From Crocosphaera sp. UHCC 0190 (lineage in GTDB: Bacteria; Cyanobacteriota; Cyanobacteriia; Cyanobacteriales; Microcystaceae): a stretch of 64,000 bases of DNA. The notes beneath the pieces are model-generated. The model made no database searches. It was not told the origin of the DNA and was given only the letters and a program-made list of their open reading frames with translations. Numbering within the stretch: position 1 is the stretch's first letter; every line of letters begins with the position of its first letter. A program made the position numbers and the translations under genes. The stretch spans positions 1-64,000 of the forward strand of contig NZ_JAYGHP010000009.1 in the NCBI RefSeq assembly GCF_034932065.1, in the 5' to 3' direction. This document shows positions 17,781-25,943 of this stretch, one piece after another.

Positions 17781-18749
17781 ATGGATCTCGCAATTGTCAT
17801 TATTAACTATCGCACTCCCCATTTGGTAATTGACTGTTTACAGTCTCTACAACCTCAAATCGAAGTTAATCGACATCGTGTCATGGTCGTCGATAATGAT
17901 TCCGGGGATGAGTCCGTTCCTATTTTAAAGCAAGCCATTGCAGATAATCATTGGCAGTCTTGGGTAACTTTGCTCCCCTCTCCGGTAAATGGGGGCTTTT
18001 CTGCGGGTAACAATATTGGCATTAAAGCAATTACAGCTAAAGCCTATCTGTTACTCAATAGTGATACCATTGTTAGACCGGGGGCGATCGCCAGTTTAGA
18101 AGAAGCCTTAGCTAAGCATCCTGAAGCGGGATTAATTAGTCCCCGTTTAGAATGGCCCGATGAAACCCCCCAAATAAGCTGTTTTCGTTATCATTCTCCT
18201 ATCAGTCAGCTAATTGATGCCGCCGCAACTGGCCCCGTTACCCTGTTATTGAAGGATTACGACGTTTCCATTCCTGTCAGTGACACACCATTTGAACCAG
18301 AATGGACAAGTTTCGCTTGTGTGTTAATTCGACGGGAAGTCATTGAGCAAATTGGCTTGATGGATGAAGATTATTTCATGTATTTTGATGATGTGGACTA
18401 TTGTCGTCGTGCAAGAGATGTGGGCTGGAAAGTTCTTCATTGGCCGATGGCTAGGGTCGTTCATCTGCGCGGTGGTAGCGGTTCCGTTAAAGCAGAAGTT
18501 GCTGCCCGTAAGCGTCCTCGTCCCTATTTATATGCGTCTCGTTCTCGTTATTTTGCCAAATTTTATGGAAAAATTGGCTTATGGATCGCCAATATTTTTT
18601 GGTTAATCGGACGGTGTATTGCTTGGGTGAGAGAATTTAATCGGGCCACCCATATTTGTGAGTATGCCGAACAAGATATTTGGATGAATTGGCAAGATCC
18701 TTTTAAACAGCCTATTTTACCCTCTAGTAGTCATGAAAAAACTGCCTGA
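17781..18749 (+). CDS. GT2 family glycosyltransferase (rhamnosyltransferase-like)
   Basis: A 322-residue GT-A enzyme. The nucleotide-binding start is [20 protein letters not shown] is the first acidic motif and LLLNSDTIV holds the DxD-type metal site. The acceptor-side motif [17 protein letters not shown] (ED.D.C.R) is typical of dTDP-rhamnosyl- and related transferases that build O-antigen or capsule. No membrane helix is obvious. Its end overlaps the sulfotransferase start by 17 bp, so the two are translationally coupled and probably act on the same glycan. It is divergent from dnaE with a 50-bp shared promoter region. Confidence 0.9.
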   Translation: MDLAIVIINYRTPHLVIDCLQSLQPQIEVNRHRVMVVDNDSGDESVPILKQAIADNHWQSWVTLLPSPVNGGFSAGNNIGIKAITAKAYLLLNSDTIVRPGAIASLEEALAKHPEAGLISPRLEWPDETPQISCFRYHSPISQLIDAAATGPVTLLLKDYDVSIPVSDTPFEPEWTSFACVLIRREVIEQIGLMDEDYFMYFDDVDYCRRARDVGWKVLHWPMARVVHLRGGSGSVKAEVAARKRPRPYLYASRSRYFAKFYGKIGLWIANIFWLIGRCIAWVREFNRATHICEYAEQDIWMNWQDPFKQPILPSSSHEKTA

Positions 18750-19602
18750 TTTTATTATTATTGGTGCCATGAAATGCGCCACCAGTTCTTTACATGAACA
18801 ACTCGCATTACAATCGGGTATCTTTATGAGTGAGCTTAAAGAACCTAATTTTTTTAGTGATGATGATCAATATCAACAAGGAATTGATTGGTATTTGTCC
18901 CATTTTAAGGAAGCCAAACCTGATGATTTGTGTGGTGAATCGAGTACCCATTATACAAAATTACCGACTTATCCCCAGACCATTCAACGATTACAAAAAT
19001 ATCTGCCAGATGCTAAGTTTATTTATGTGATGCGTCATCCCATTGATCGGTTGGTTTCTCAATATACTCATGAATGGAGTCAACGGGTGATTTCAGTAGA
19101 GATTAATGAGGCCATTGAGAAACATCCTGAATTAATTGACTATAGTTTATATACAAAACAATTAAAACCCTATTTTGACACCTTTGGACAAGATAAAATT
19201 TTACCGATCTTTTTTGAGCGAATGTTAACCTATCCTCAAGAAGAATTAGAGAGAATTTGTCAATTTATTGGCTATCCAAATCAACCCCAATGGGATGTCG
19301 AACTGAATGCGAGTAATGTGTCCAGTGAACGGATGATTAAAAGTGGTTGGCGAGATGCGATTGTTGAAACACCAGGGTTAAAACAACTACGACAGTGGTT
19401 GATTCCGAAAACTTTTCGGAATTGGGTAAGAAGTCTTTGGACAATGAAACAAAAACCAGAATTAACCCCTGAAAATATTGATAAACTTCAAGCAATTTTT
19501 GAGCAAGATTTAGCCCTCTTAGGAACTTGGTTAGGAACAGAACTATCTTGTACAAATTTTAAGGAAACGGTTAAAATGACTCCGGTTAATTGGGTTAAGT
19601 AA
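18733..19602 (+). CDS. sulfotransferase domain protein (PAPS-dependent)
   Basis: A 289-residue cytosolic sulfotransferase. The 5'-phosphosulfate loop is GAMKCATSSLHEQL near residue 12, and the 3'-phosphate-binding strand and helix is YVMRHPIDRLVSQY near residue 100. Both are diagnostic for PAPS binding. ELKEPNFF after the loop is typical of heparan/oligosaccharide sulfotransferases. Its start lies inside the upstream glycosyltransferase gene (17-bp overlap), which suggests that it sulfates the product of that enzyme: probably a surface glycan or a lipid-linked sugar. The acceptor is inference. Confidence 0.9.
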   Translation: MKKLPDFIIIGAMKCATSSLHEQLALQSGIFMSELKEPNFFSDDDQYQQGIDWYLSHFKEAKPDDLCGESSTHYTKLPTYPQTIQRLQKYLPDAKFIYVMRHPIDRLVSQYTHEWSQRVISVEINEAIEKHPELIDYSLYTKQLKPYFDTFGQDKILPIFFERMLTYPQEELERICQFIGYPNQPQWDVELNASNVSSERMIKSGWRDAIVETPGLKQLRQWLIPKTFRNWVRSLWTMKQKPELTPENIDKLQAIFEQDLALLGTWLGTELSCTNFKETVKMTPVNWVK

Positions 19603-19626
19603 GGGCAATTCATGAATTTCTCCTAC
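19601..19626. repeat. palindromic repeat, ATTCATGAAT-type, copy 1
   Basis: AGGGCAATTCATGAATTTCTCCTA: a degenerate copy of a palindrome centred on AATTCATGAATT with flanks of TAGGG...CCCTA type. It also occurs at 36265-36292 and 37591-37620. Confidence 0.5.
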
Positions 19627-19639
19627 AACAAAAAACACA

Positions 19640-19682
19640 ATTTATACTTAATACAATTCATACTTAATACAATTCATACTTA
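19640..19682. repeat. short direct repeat TACTTAATACAATTCA
   Basis: The 16-bp unit ATACTTAATACAATTC occurs twice in tandem, followed by a third partial copy, at the 3' edge of the RNA methyltransferase gene. The last partial copy includes its stop codon, so small slips here alter the end of that protein. Confidence 0.5.
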
Positions 19683-20791
19683 AGCAAGGTACAGGGAAGG
19701 GAACCATTATAAACAGGAATTCTACGGGCTGTTCTCAATCCAATTTTTTTACTTAATTCTTTATTTCCTGTTAAAACATAAGCTGTCCATCCTTTAAAAC
19801 GCTGTTTAAAAACATCTCCTAATAATGTATATAACGTTCCTAATTCTTGCGTATTTCCCAAGCGTTTACCATAGGGAGGATTACAAATGATGATACCTTG
19901 ATCTGTCGGTGCTTCAATTTCTTCTAAAGCAATTTGTCTTAATTTAATGTGATGATCAATGTTGCATTTTTTAGCATTTATTTTGGCCTGTTGAAGCACT
20001 TCTAAATCTTGATCACTACCAAAAATTGGGGCTTCTAATTGATGATTTTGACGACTGATCGCTTCTTTAATTATGGTATCATATAATTGGGAATCAAAAT
20101 CAGACCAATGCTGAAAACTAAAGGAATCTCTAGCTAAACCAGGGGCAATATTTAAGCTTTTTAGGGTGGCTTCTATGGGTAAAATACCTGAGCCACACAT
20201 CGGATCTAAAAAAGGAAGATCTGGTGTCCAATTAGCTAGATCTAAAATAGCAGCAGCCAAGGTTTCTTTTAAAGGGGCAAGTCCCATGGCGGGGCGATAT
20301 CCTCTTCTATGTAAACTTTCTCCTGAACTATCTAAACTAAGAAAACAATGATTTTCATAAATATGAGCATTGATTAAAATATCAGGATTTCTAATATCAA
20401 TATCAGACCTTTCTTTATACCGATCTTGTTGTTGATCGATAATGGCATTTTTGATTTGTAATGCGGTAAAATGACTATGATTTAATTGTTGATTACTGCC
20501 TGTACAATTGACCGCAAATGTTTGATCAGGTTGTAAATATTCAGTCCAATCTATTTGTTGAACACTGTCATAAAGTTGAGTTGAGTCAGCACTAGGTATG
20601 GTTTGGATAGGAACTAAAACTCGAAAAATTATTCTTGACCATAAATTAACCTTATAAAGTAAAGTTTTATCCCCTTGAAAATGAACGCCAGTAAACTCAG
20701 GTTTAACTGCTGTTGCCCCCAAATTTTCTAATTCCTGAGCCGCAATTTCTTCTAACCCTCTGGCAACGGTAGCAAAATACTTGTTAGTCAT
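19664..20791 (-). CDS. THUMP-domain class I SAM-dependent RNA methyltransferase (RlmL/YcbY N-terminal type)
   Basis: About 375 residues. The N-terminal ferredoxin-like and THUMP domains run from FATVARGLEEIAAQELENLG to about residue 165. The Rossmann methyltransferase follows with DPMCGSGILPIEAT (SAM binding, near residue 190) and the catalytic NPPYGKRLG motif (near residue 305), which marks N6-adenine or N2-guanine RNA methylation. The closest well-studied relative is RlmL (23S rRNA m2G), of which this would be the N-terminal enzyme alone. I place the start at the ATG at 20791: the frame is open a further 52 codons upstream, but that part is low-complexity and unconserved. Confidence 0.88.
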   Translation of the reverse strand: MTNKYFATVARGLEEIAAQELENLGATAVKPEFTGVHFQGDKTLLYKVNLWSRIIFRVLVPIQTIPSADSTQLYDSVQQIDWTEYLQPDQTFAVNCTGSNQQLNHSHFTALQIKNAIIDQQQDRYKERSDIDIRNPDILINAHIYENHCFLSLDSSGESLHRRGYRPAMGLAPLKETLAAAILDLANWTPDLPFLDPMCGSGILPIEATLKSLNIAPGLARDSFSFQHWSDFDSQLYDTIIKEAISRQNHQLEAPIFGSDQDLEVLQQAKINAKKCNIDHHIKLRQIALEEIEAPTDQGIIICNPPYGKRLGNTQELGTLYTLLGDVFKQRFKGWTAYVLTGNKELSKKIGLRTARRIPVYNGSLPCTLLKYELY

Positions 20792-21244
20792 ATAGTAGAT
20801 CTCATCTTGATGGGGCAATACTGCTCGGTTAACCGGGTTGTCTGTTGAGACGGGGAAGGGAAGAGGGGGGAAGAAGGAAGGGGTTAAAGACAAAAACCTG
20901 GCTATTTGTTTAATTCCCCCTCCACATCTCGCACACTTCCCACACACCCCTTATGATAAAGCTTTCGGACTCAACCGAGTAGTATTGATTGATGGGGTAC
21001 AAAGTTTCTGGGTTTTAGGGAAGAGGCAATAAAAGTGTGTCCTTAAAACTTACCTTACTAGATATTAGTAAAAATAAAACTGAATTAACTCTTAAAAATA
21101 GACAGATAAATACTGGATTTTATTTTCTTTTTATAGCTTGGCTTTAAGGACTGCTTTTAGAGTGGAGGTAGAGAAAGGAATTGTTCACAACTGAGGTAAA
21201 AATTAACTTTAATACCTCAGTCATCCCAAATTGAGGGAATTAAA
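20792..21244. other. gene-free stretch
   Basis: About 450 bp between the methyltransferase start and the secreted-protein start. A purine-rich patch lies at about 20850-20885 (plus strand) and a CGGTTAACCG palindrome at about 20826-20836. I see no gene, RNA motif or convincing promoter. The open frame that continues the methyltransferase upstream to 20947 has no conserved sequence. Confidence 0.5.
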
Positions 21245-21568
21245 ATGAATCGCTTTTTGATCGGGATAATACCAATTATCGCCCTAACTTCTGCTGTGCA
21301 AATAACCACAGCCCAAACCATGAATCAATCTCAGGGAGAAACAACAGCAGCTACCCAAGGAATCAATGGTAATTCTCCTTATTTAGTCGGGACAGTGGTT
21401 GGGGTTGTTTCTGGCCCTTATGGCAGTATTTTATTTGTGGAATTAGCAGATAAAACAAAATTAAAATTTCATCATCCCAGTAGTTCAGTTGATCGAGGTG
21501 AACGGGTTCTAGTCTATAAAAAGAATGGAGATTTTTATTTGATAGAAGCTGCAAATCCTCAGTATTAA
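21245..21568 (+). CDS. small secreted hypothetical protein
   Basis: A 107-residue protein with a clear signal peptide (MNRFLIGIIPIIALTSAVQ, cleavage near TTA-QT at about residue 23). The mature part is a Q/T-rich linker followed by a compact beta-rich domain (YLVGTVVGVVSGPYGSIL, then FVELADKTKLKFH and RVLVYKKNGDFYL). This fits a small SH3- or OB-like barrel and a periplasmic location. I do not recognise the family. An AGGGA sequence lies just before the ATG. Confidence 0.65.
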   Translation: MNRFLIGIIPIIALTSAVQITTAQTMNQSQGETTAATQGINGNSPYLVGTVVGVVSGPYGSILFVELADKTKLKFHHPSSSVDRGERVLVYKKNGDFYLIEAANPQY

Positions 21569-21778
21569 GATCAGGTAATTACCCAGAATACAACAGGTTA
21601 TGAGTTTAGTCCCTGTACTTTTTCTGAAAATAAAGCAGTTGTTATGTAGATGAGGAACAAAGGTTTTTAATTTTAGGAAACAGGAGAAAAAATTAGGGAC
21701 TATCTCATACTTATTGAGAAACGCTATATATTCTATAACAACTGAGTCCCTGTATTCTATACACTTGTTTGCATAGCA

Positions 21779-22186
21779 TTAAGCAGCACATAAAGTAGAT
21801 TCTGAGTAGAGTTGTTTGAATAAAGTATTAGCGACTTCTGCGGCTAATTTGACAGGAAAATTACTTGAGCCAATGGAATGTAAGATACAATTATCAACAT
21901 TAGCTTGTCTTTCTTGTTTTAACTGAAAACCTACTAATAATTCTTGATTGTAATTATAGGATTCTAGCTTGGGAGTAATTTTGTTTTTTAAGGTTCTTTC
22001 AGAAAATAATTGAGCGAGATCTGTTTCATAATCCAAACTAATTGCTCCATCATATTCATCCACAATAATTACTAACATCCCATCCCCTTGTACTTGACGA
22101 AAATGCCAAAAACAACTAGATAGCACTGAATAGTTACATTGTAAAAACTTTTGTCTAACTTCCCGATCTGATAAATTCATCATCAT
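21779..22186 (-). CDS. hypothetical protein
   Basis: A 135-residue protein of unknown family. It is a mixed alpha/beta sequence with a beta strand pair (GDGMLVIIVDEYDGAISLDYE) and a helical C-terminus (KLAAEVANTLFKQLYSES). There is no signal peptide or membrane segment. The start could be any of three successive ATG codons at the beginning. It stands alone between the secreted protein and the aldo/keto reductase. It is likely real, given its length and its codon usage like neighbouring genes. Confidence 0.6.
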   Translation of the reverse strand: MMMNLSDREVRQKFLQCNYSVLSSCFWHFRQVQGDGMLVIIVDEYDGAISLDYETDLAQLFSERTLKNKITPKLESYNYNQELLVGFQLKQERQANVDNCILHSIGSSNFPVKLAAEVANTLFKQLYSESTLCAA

Positions 22187-22314
22187 AGCCCTCTCACTAG
22201 GTCTGTTTTAAGAATCTTTAAAAATTTTACGCCTTTTTAATCTTAAAAGCAGTGAGCTTGCTACACTTTTAAAGTGAGTTTCGTCACTCAATAATTACCC
22301 CTAGATTCAACAAG

Positions 22315-23346
22315 ATGGAAACCCAACCGTCAGCGAAATTATCAGAAAATCACCAAGAAACCCCAATTTTTATCAACCCATCTTTATCTCTTTCTCCCAT
22401 GGGATGTGGCACTTGGGCCTGGGGAAATCGTCTACTATGGGGTTATGATGAAACTATGGATCAGACACTACAGCAGGTATTTAATCTGGCGGTGAGTCAA
22501 GGTGTTATCTTATTTGATACAGGGGATTCTTACGGGACGGGGAAACTCAACGGACGCAGTGAAAGTTTACTAGGAAAATTTGCCCAAGCCTATCAAGGCC
22601 CCAATCAGGATAAAATTTGTCTAGCAACGAAATTGGCGGCTTATCCCTGGCGATGGACTCGTCAGGCTATGGTAAAGGCAGGAAAAGCCTCAGCTAAGCG
22701 TTTAGGCAGAAATATTGATTTAGTGCAGATGCACTGGCCAACAGCAAATTATGCCCCTTGGCAAGAAGGGCCCTTATTAGATGGCTTGGGAGATCTCTAT
22801 GAACAAGGGTTAGTTAAAGGGGTGGGCTTATCTAATTATGGGCCAAAACGTCTTAAACAGGTATATGAGAAATTTGCAGCCAGAAATATTCCCATTGTCA
22901 CCCTACAGGTTCAATATTCCTTATTATCCACTTATCCTGTGACTGAATTAGGGCTTAAGGAAGTTTGTGATCAGTTGGGCATTCAATTAATCGCTTATAG
23001 TCCCTTAGCGTTAGGATTATTAACGGGAAACTATACAGAACAAGGGCCGTTTCCTAAAGGGTTGCGGGGGATATTTTTCCGACAAATGTTGCCGAAAATT
23101 CGTCCCCTCTTAGATGGGTTAAAGGCGATCGCATTAACTCGTCAGAAAACCATGGCACAAGTGGCGATTAATTGGTGTATTTGTCAGGGTTTTATCCCCA
23201 TTCCTGGAGCAAAAACCGTTCAACAGATGGAACAAAATTTAGGAGCTTTGGGTTGGCGACTGAGTGAGGGGGAAATGACAGAACTTGATCGACTAACGGA
23301 AAGGGTTGAGAAAAAAATGATCCAAAATTCTTTTCAAACCCAATAA
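22315..23346 (+). CDS. aldo/keto reductase
   Basis: A 343-residue NAD(P)H-dependent oxidoreductase with a TIM-barrel fold. The catalytic tetrad is visible: Asp and Tyr in FDTGDSYGTG, Lys in LATKLAAYPW and His in VQMHWPTANY. The cofactor-binding C-terminal part includes YSPLALGLLTG and IPGAKTVQQMEQNLGALGW. Plant plastid and cyanobacterial homologues of this length act on sugar aldehydes and other carbonyls; the physiological substrate is not known. It is a single gene, convergent with the DUF3177 gene. Confidence 0.92.
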   Translation: METQPSAKLSENHQETPIFINPSLSLSPMGCGTWAWGNRLLWGYDETMDQTLQQVFNLAVSQGVILFDTGDSYGTGKLNGRSESLLGKFAQAYQGPNQDKICLATKLAAYPWRWTRQAMVKAGKASAKRLGRNIDLVQMHWPTANYAPWQEGPLLDGLGDLYEQGLVKGVGLSNYGPKRLKQVYEKFAARNIPIVTLQVQYSLLSTYPVTELGLKEVCDQLGIQLIAYSPLALGLLTGNYTEQGPFPKGLRGIFFRQMLPKIRPLLDGLKAIALTRQKTMAQVAINWCICQGFIPIPGAKTVQQMEQNLGALGWRLSEGEMTELDRLTERVEKKMIQNSFQTQ

Positions 23347-23366
23347 TTCTTATAACCCCTGTTAAA

Positions 23367-23996
23367 TTATTGTTCTAAAGCCGATCTGCCCTGTTTTCCC
23401 AGTCGAATTAACAAAAAATAGGCAAAATAAAGAACATAAATAGAGAGTCCCAGTAAGCCCAAAAAGGCTAAAAATCCAGGTGTTGCATCTTGATGAACAA
23501 TTGACCAGTAACCCACAGGAACTTGAAGCCAAACTTGACAAGATGGCGTTTCTAAGGTGCTGCGAGAAACAGCACAGGAAAGAAAAGGCACATCAACCAT
23601 TGCCCCCAAACTCGAATAAACCGTAACTGCCCAACGCCATGAGGTTAAGACTAACTTGAGGAAACTGGGGGGTAGATCCTTGATTTCATCATTCAAATCT
23701 ACCCAAAACCACAAAGAAATAGGAATCAGAATACGGGCAACTAGGACAGTGACAAAACCCATTTGTCCAGAAAAAGCTTGAAAGGGGGTATTTTCCCCTA
23801 ACCAACCAGGGGCCATCAGATAAACAGTAATCATTAACAGACTGGCCACTCGCCAATAGATGACGAGCAAACGTCCGATCGCATCCATTTGTCTGACAAA
23901 AGCCCAAATTGTCAGGATAATTGGGATAATTAAATTAAATAAGAGTGCTAATCGGTAATCTGTCCAGATTAACGGTCGAAACCAAAGATCTTCCAT
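23367..23996 (-). CDS. DUF3177 family membrane protein
   Basis: A 209-residue protein conserved in cyanobacteria and annotated as DUF3177. It has about five hydrophobic segments (about 17-33, 45-65, 80-100, 115-135 and 170-195) and starts with MEDLWFRPLIWTDYRLA, a characteristic opening. The function is unknown. It is monocistronic and faces the aldo/keto reductase end to end. Confidence 0.8.
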   Translation of the reverse strand: MEDLWFRPLIWTDYRLALLFNLIIPIILTIWAFVRQMDAIGRLLVIYWRVASLLMITVYLMAPGWLGENTPFQAFSGQMGFVTVLVARILIPISLWFWVDLNDEIKDLPPSFLKLVLTSWRWAVTVYSSLGAMVDVPFLSCAVSRSTLETPSCQVWLQVPVGYWSIVHQDATPGFLAFLGLLGLSIYVLYFAYFLLIRLGKQGRSALEQ

Positions 23997-24081
23997 GGTG
24001 TTTGTGGATTCCTCAAAAATTCTTCAATTATTGTAAAGGGTAATCCGTTCCCCGTCCCTGACTTTTGCAACAAGTCTAGAC

Positions 24082-24115
24082 AAAAAAGCAGTGAAAATTT
24101 GGGAATTCTCACTGC
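24082..24115 (-). terminator. rho-independent terminator of the CP12 gene
   Basis: On the minus strand GCAGTGA ... TCACTGC (stem 24109-24115 with 24088-24094, 14-base loop) is followed directly by TTTTTT (24082-24087). It lies about 57 bp after the CP12 stop codon. Confidence 0.8.
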
Positions 24116-24171
24116 TGCACGATTTAAGATGAATCACAAGGAAAAAAGGCAACTAGAGCAACCCATCCTCT

Positions 24172-24396
24172 TTAGTCATCATAAACTCGGCACTCAACGG
24201 CATCAGGATTATCGTCACAATATTTTTCCAAGGATGTCTGGGTGGGTTGTTTTTGGCGTTGGTGAGCAGCTTCTGCTTGCAGTTCTTCAACAGCATCCCA
24301 AGCAGCGGCACAATCACCAGATGTACTGCCTTCGACACTACAAACTTCTCTGGCGTTGCTTAATTCCTGTTCAATTTGTTCGTTAATGTTACTCAT
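24172..24396 (-). CDS. cp12: Calvin-cycle regulator CP12
   Basis: A 74-residue intrinsically disordered regulator. In its oxidised form it bridges glyceraldehyde-3-phosphate dehydrogenase and phosphoribulokinase in the cytosol and switches off the Calvin cycle in the dark. Both redox cysteine pairs are present: Cys19/Cys29 (REVCS...GDCAAAWD) and Cys60/Cys69 (EKYCDDNPDAVECRVYDD). The core AAAWDAVEELQAE and the C-terminal YDD tail that enters the GAPDH active site are canonical. It is a single gene with its own terminator downstream. Confidence 0.96.
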   Translation of the reverse strand: MSNINEQIEQELSNAREVCSVEGSTSGDCAAAWDAVEELQAEAAHQRQKQPTQTSLEKYCDDNPDAVECRVYDD

Positions 24397-24566
24397 GATT
24401 CCTCTAACTGTCTAACTTTAACTTTAGATGTCAGTAAACTAATTTATCCTAACGGATTTTAGCGTGCTATGAATAGATTAGACTGTCAAACAGGATTTTT
24501 AGGTATCGGGTTTCCCTACCTCTAGGGTTCTGGTTTGTCCTTATTGTCTATATTCCTTAAGTTTCC

Positions 24567-25814
24567 ATGACTGATCATTTATCAATGCAGTGGACTAATG
24601 CTCTCTCAACCCGTCCTTCTTTAGAGGGGGCCGTAACGGAAGTGGTTGCAACAATTCAACAATCTTTATCTCATCCTCCTGATTTGGGAATTGTCTTTAT
24701 TTCTTCTGCTTATGCCAGTGATTACACAAGATTAGTCCCTCTGATCTTAGAAAAACTCCCTTTATCGGTTTTAATCGGCTGTGGTGGGGCTGGTATTATT
24801 GGTCAAAGAGGGCAAGAGCAAGCGCAGGAACTGGAAAATAATCCGGCCTTAAGTTTAAGTGTGGGTTATTTACCGGATGTGACACTTCAGCCATTTTTGC
24901 TGAATGCTGAAAGTTTACCTGATCTCGATAGTTCTCCTGAAACCTGGCATCAGTTGCTTGGAGTTTCTCCTCAACAACGACCCCATTTTATTTTACTTGC
25001 GGATGCCTTCTCGACTCGCATTAATGATTTATTGGAGGGCTTGGATTTTGCTTATCCTGACTCGATTAAAGTGGGAGGATTAACCAGTAGTAGTATGACG
25101 GGGGTTCCTAGTGCCTTATTTTATTATACTACCGGAGATCAAGGCTCAGGGTTATACCATCAAGGAACGGTTGGCCTGGCCTTAAGTGGCAATATTGAAG
25201 TAGAAGCGATTGTGGCCCAAGGATGTCGTCCCATTGGTCAACCTTATCAGGTGGTGCAGGGGGAACGGAATATTATTTTAGAACTGTCTCAAGATGGCAA
25301 TATTCGGCCTCCCTTAGATGTTTTGAGAAACTTAATTGAAACCTTAAATGAGTCGGATCGTCAGTTAGCTCAACACTCTTTATTTATTGGTATTGTACGG
25401 GATGAATTTCAGCTAGAATTGCAAGCCGGTGATTTTTTAATTCGGAATTTATTGGGGGTTGATCCCAGATTAGGAGCCATTGCCATTGGCGATCGCGTTC
25501 GTCCTGGACAACGGATTCAATTTCATTTACGAGATGCTCAAACTTCGGCTGAAGATTTAGAACTGCTCCTGCAAAATTATCTGTCATCCTCTAATTTATC
25601 TACCTCCATTAAAGGGGCATTAATGTTTGCTTGTTTAGGTAGGGGTCAAAATTTATACGGCACAGCTAATTTTGATTCTGAACGTTTTTCTCACTATTTT
25701 CCTGGGGTTTCCTTGGGGGGATTTTTTTGTAATGGAGAAATTGGCCCCGTGGGTAAACAAACATTTTTACATGGTTATACGTCGGCTTTTGCTCTATTTA
25801 GACAACCGGGCTAA
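24567..25814 (+). CDS. FIST domain signal-transduction protein
   Basis: A 415-residue protein with FIST_N (about 30-220; GIVFISSAYAS, IGCGGAGIIG, VGGLTSSSMTG) and FIST_C (about 230-395; LFIGIVRDEFQ, GDFLIRNLLGVDP, FSHYFPGVSLGGFFCNGEIGP as adjacent blocks). FIST is a predicted small-molecule sensory domain, thought to bind amino acids or similar ligands. There is no output domain in this protein and no signal peptide. It is followed 129 bp later on the same strand by a GAF-GAF-nucleotidyl cyclase, a possible output partner. Confidence 0.9.
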   Translation: MTDHLSMQWTNALSTRPSLEGAVTEVVATIQQSLSHPPDLGIVFISSAYASDYTRLVPLILEKLPLSVLIGCGGAGIIGQRGQEQAQELENNPALSLSVGYLPDVTLQPFLLNAESLPDLDSSPETWHQLLGVSPQQRPHFILLADAFSTRINDLLEGLDFAYPDSIKVGGLTSSSMTGVPSALFYYTTGDQGSGLYHQGTVGLALSGNIEVEAIVAQGCRPIGQPYQVVQGERNIILELSQDGNIRPPLDVLRNLIETLNESDRQLAQHSLFIGIVRDEFQLELQAGDFLIRNLLGVDPRLGAIAIGDRVRPGQRIQFHLRDAQTSAEDLELLLQNYLSSSNLSTSIKGALMFACLGRGQNLYGTANFDSERFSHYFPGVSLGGFFCNGEIGPVGKQTFLHGYTSAFALFRQPG

Positions 25815-25943
25815 AATTCCCATGAAAATTTCCATTGCTTTTTTTATTTTTGAGCATCTTAACACAAATTTAAACGCAATTTTTCAACAAGTTTATGATA
25901 AACTAATGGATGCCTGAGATTATCAAAAGCTGCGTAAGTTGTT

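Noticed and set aside
16381-17793. Longer start of the dnaE C-terminal gene at 17793
   Set aside because: The extra 21 residues are not part of any intein C-fragment and overlap the divergent glycosyltransferase start; MVKII at 17730 is the canonical start.
24099-24386. 95-residue plus-strand frame
   Set aside because: It lies antisense to CP12, whose protein is certain, and has no family features.
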